Positions 47,871 through 47,998 of a DNA stretch of 47,998 bases are shown here, one piece after another (the stretch's first letter is position 1; each line of letters starts with the position of its first letter). The notes below the pieces were generated by a model that made no database searches, was not told the DNA's origin, and saw only the letters and a list, made by a program, of their open reading frames with translations. The position numbers and the translations under genes were made by a program. This stretch comes from Saprospiraceae bacterium. GTDB taxonomy: Bacteria > Bacteroidota > Bacteroidia > Chitinophagales > Saprospiraceae. Location: NCBI GenBank assembly GCA_016718205.1, contig JADKEB010000035.1, forward strand, positions 1-47,998. The letters are read 5' to 3'.

Positions 47871-47998
47871 TGTTTTAAAGTTTTCCTTATACCGGTCATC
47901 ATTGATAATCCTGTAGTCAAAATTGCTCCTGAAATATGAGGAACTGAGCACTTTTACTTACGAAAAGGTCAGGTGGTTGTGCATGGATTGACCAAAAA

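Noticed and set aside
1..47998. CRISPR array or tRNA genes
   Set aside because: No regularly spaced direct repeats with unique spacers and no recognisable tRNA cloverleaf were seen; the repeated hairpins are separated by genes.

Overview
The window looks like part of a Bacteroidota chromosome or metagenome contig, probably Saprospiria/Chitinophagia-like. The grounds are promoters of the TTTG-N18/19-TAnnTTTG type, a type IX secretion (T9SS) C-terminal sorting-domain fragment, a PorP/SprF-like gene, DUF6934-like and YCII/ECF-sigma genes typical of the phylum, and a nifJ-rnf cluster. No tRNA, rRNA or CRISPR array was recognised. The placement below phylum level is inference.

Region 1 (about 1-18,070) is AT-rich accessory DNA that reads as an integron gene-cassette array. 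Genes and small operons are separated by hairpin sites that start with a (R)YYYAAC-like box, end with a GTTRRRY-like box and are imperfectly palindromic in between, as attC recombination sites are. I count ten complete sites in two length classes (about 132-134 bp and 67-69 bp), one site cut by a group II intron, and two half or decayed sites. No integrase gene lies in the window. Cassettes carry a broken serine hydrolase, a non-coding cassette present twice, a reverse-oriented small gene, a four-gene DoxX/DUF2071/methyltransferase/membrane-protein operon, an alpha/beta hydrolase, a DUF3289-like secreted protein with a small lipoprotein, a YCII-ECF sigma-lipoprotein operon, a DUF7660-like pair, a Tiki/ChaN-like lipoprotein, and two divergent copies of a DUF6934-plus-small-protein module in opposite orientations. 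Mobile elements have landed in the array: an IS1380-type element, a truncated group II intron inside an attC, an ISKra4-like element inside DUF6934 with an exact 8-bp duplication, and an IS110 fragment between inverted attC copies.

Region 2 (about 18,680-22,800) is a graveyard: a T9SS fragment, an IS66 element whose last 244 bp are tandemly duplicated, REP-like palindromes, a transposase remnant, and an IS30 fragment next to a long hairpin.

Region 3 (22,892-29,138, + strand) is ordinary chromosome with intact genes: GNAT, msrA, msrB, a small membrane protein, the agmatine-to-putrescine pair aguB-aguA, a pentapeptide-repeat protein, a toroid-fold protein and a DfsB/ClbS-like protein.

Region 4 (29,153-40,282, - strand) is a coherent energy operon: an enlarged pyruvate:ferredoxin oxidoreductase (nifJ), then rnfC-D-G-E-A, an NqrM-like four-cysteine protein, a plant-type ferredoxin-NADP reductase, and rnfB. 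Ferredoxin reduced by NifJ can be re-oxidised by Rnf (to NAD+, pumping ions) or by the FNR (to NADP+).

Region 5 (40,720-47,998) holds an NlpC/P60 gene, PorP/SprF, an AI-2E transporter, a P-type ATPase, and rpmA-rplU. Most reading frames here are shattered. Because even L27 and L21 are broken, and because many breaks elsewhere are single-base changes in homopolymers, I read much of the frameshifting as sequencing error rather than gene decay. Products of split genes are given for the reconstructed whole.
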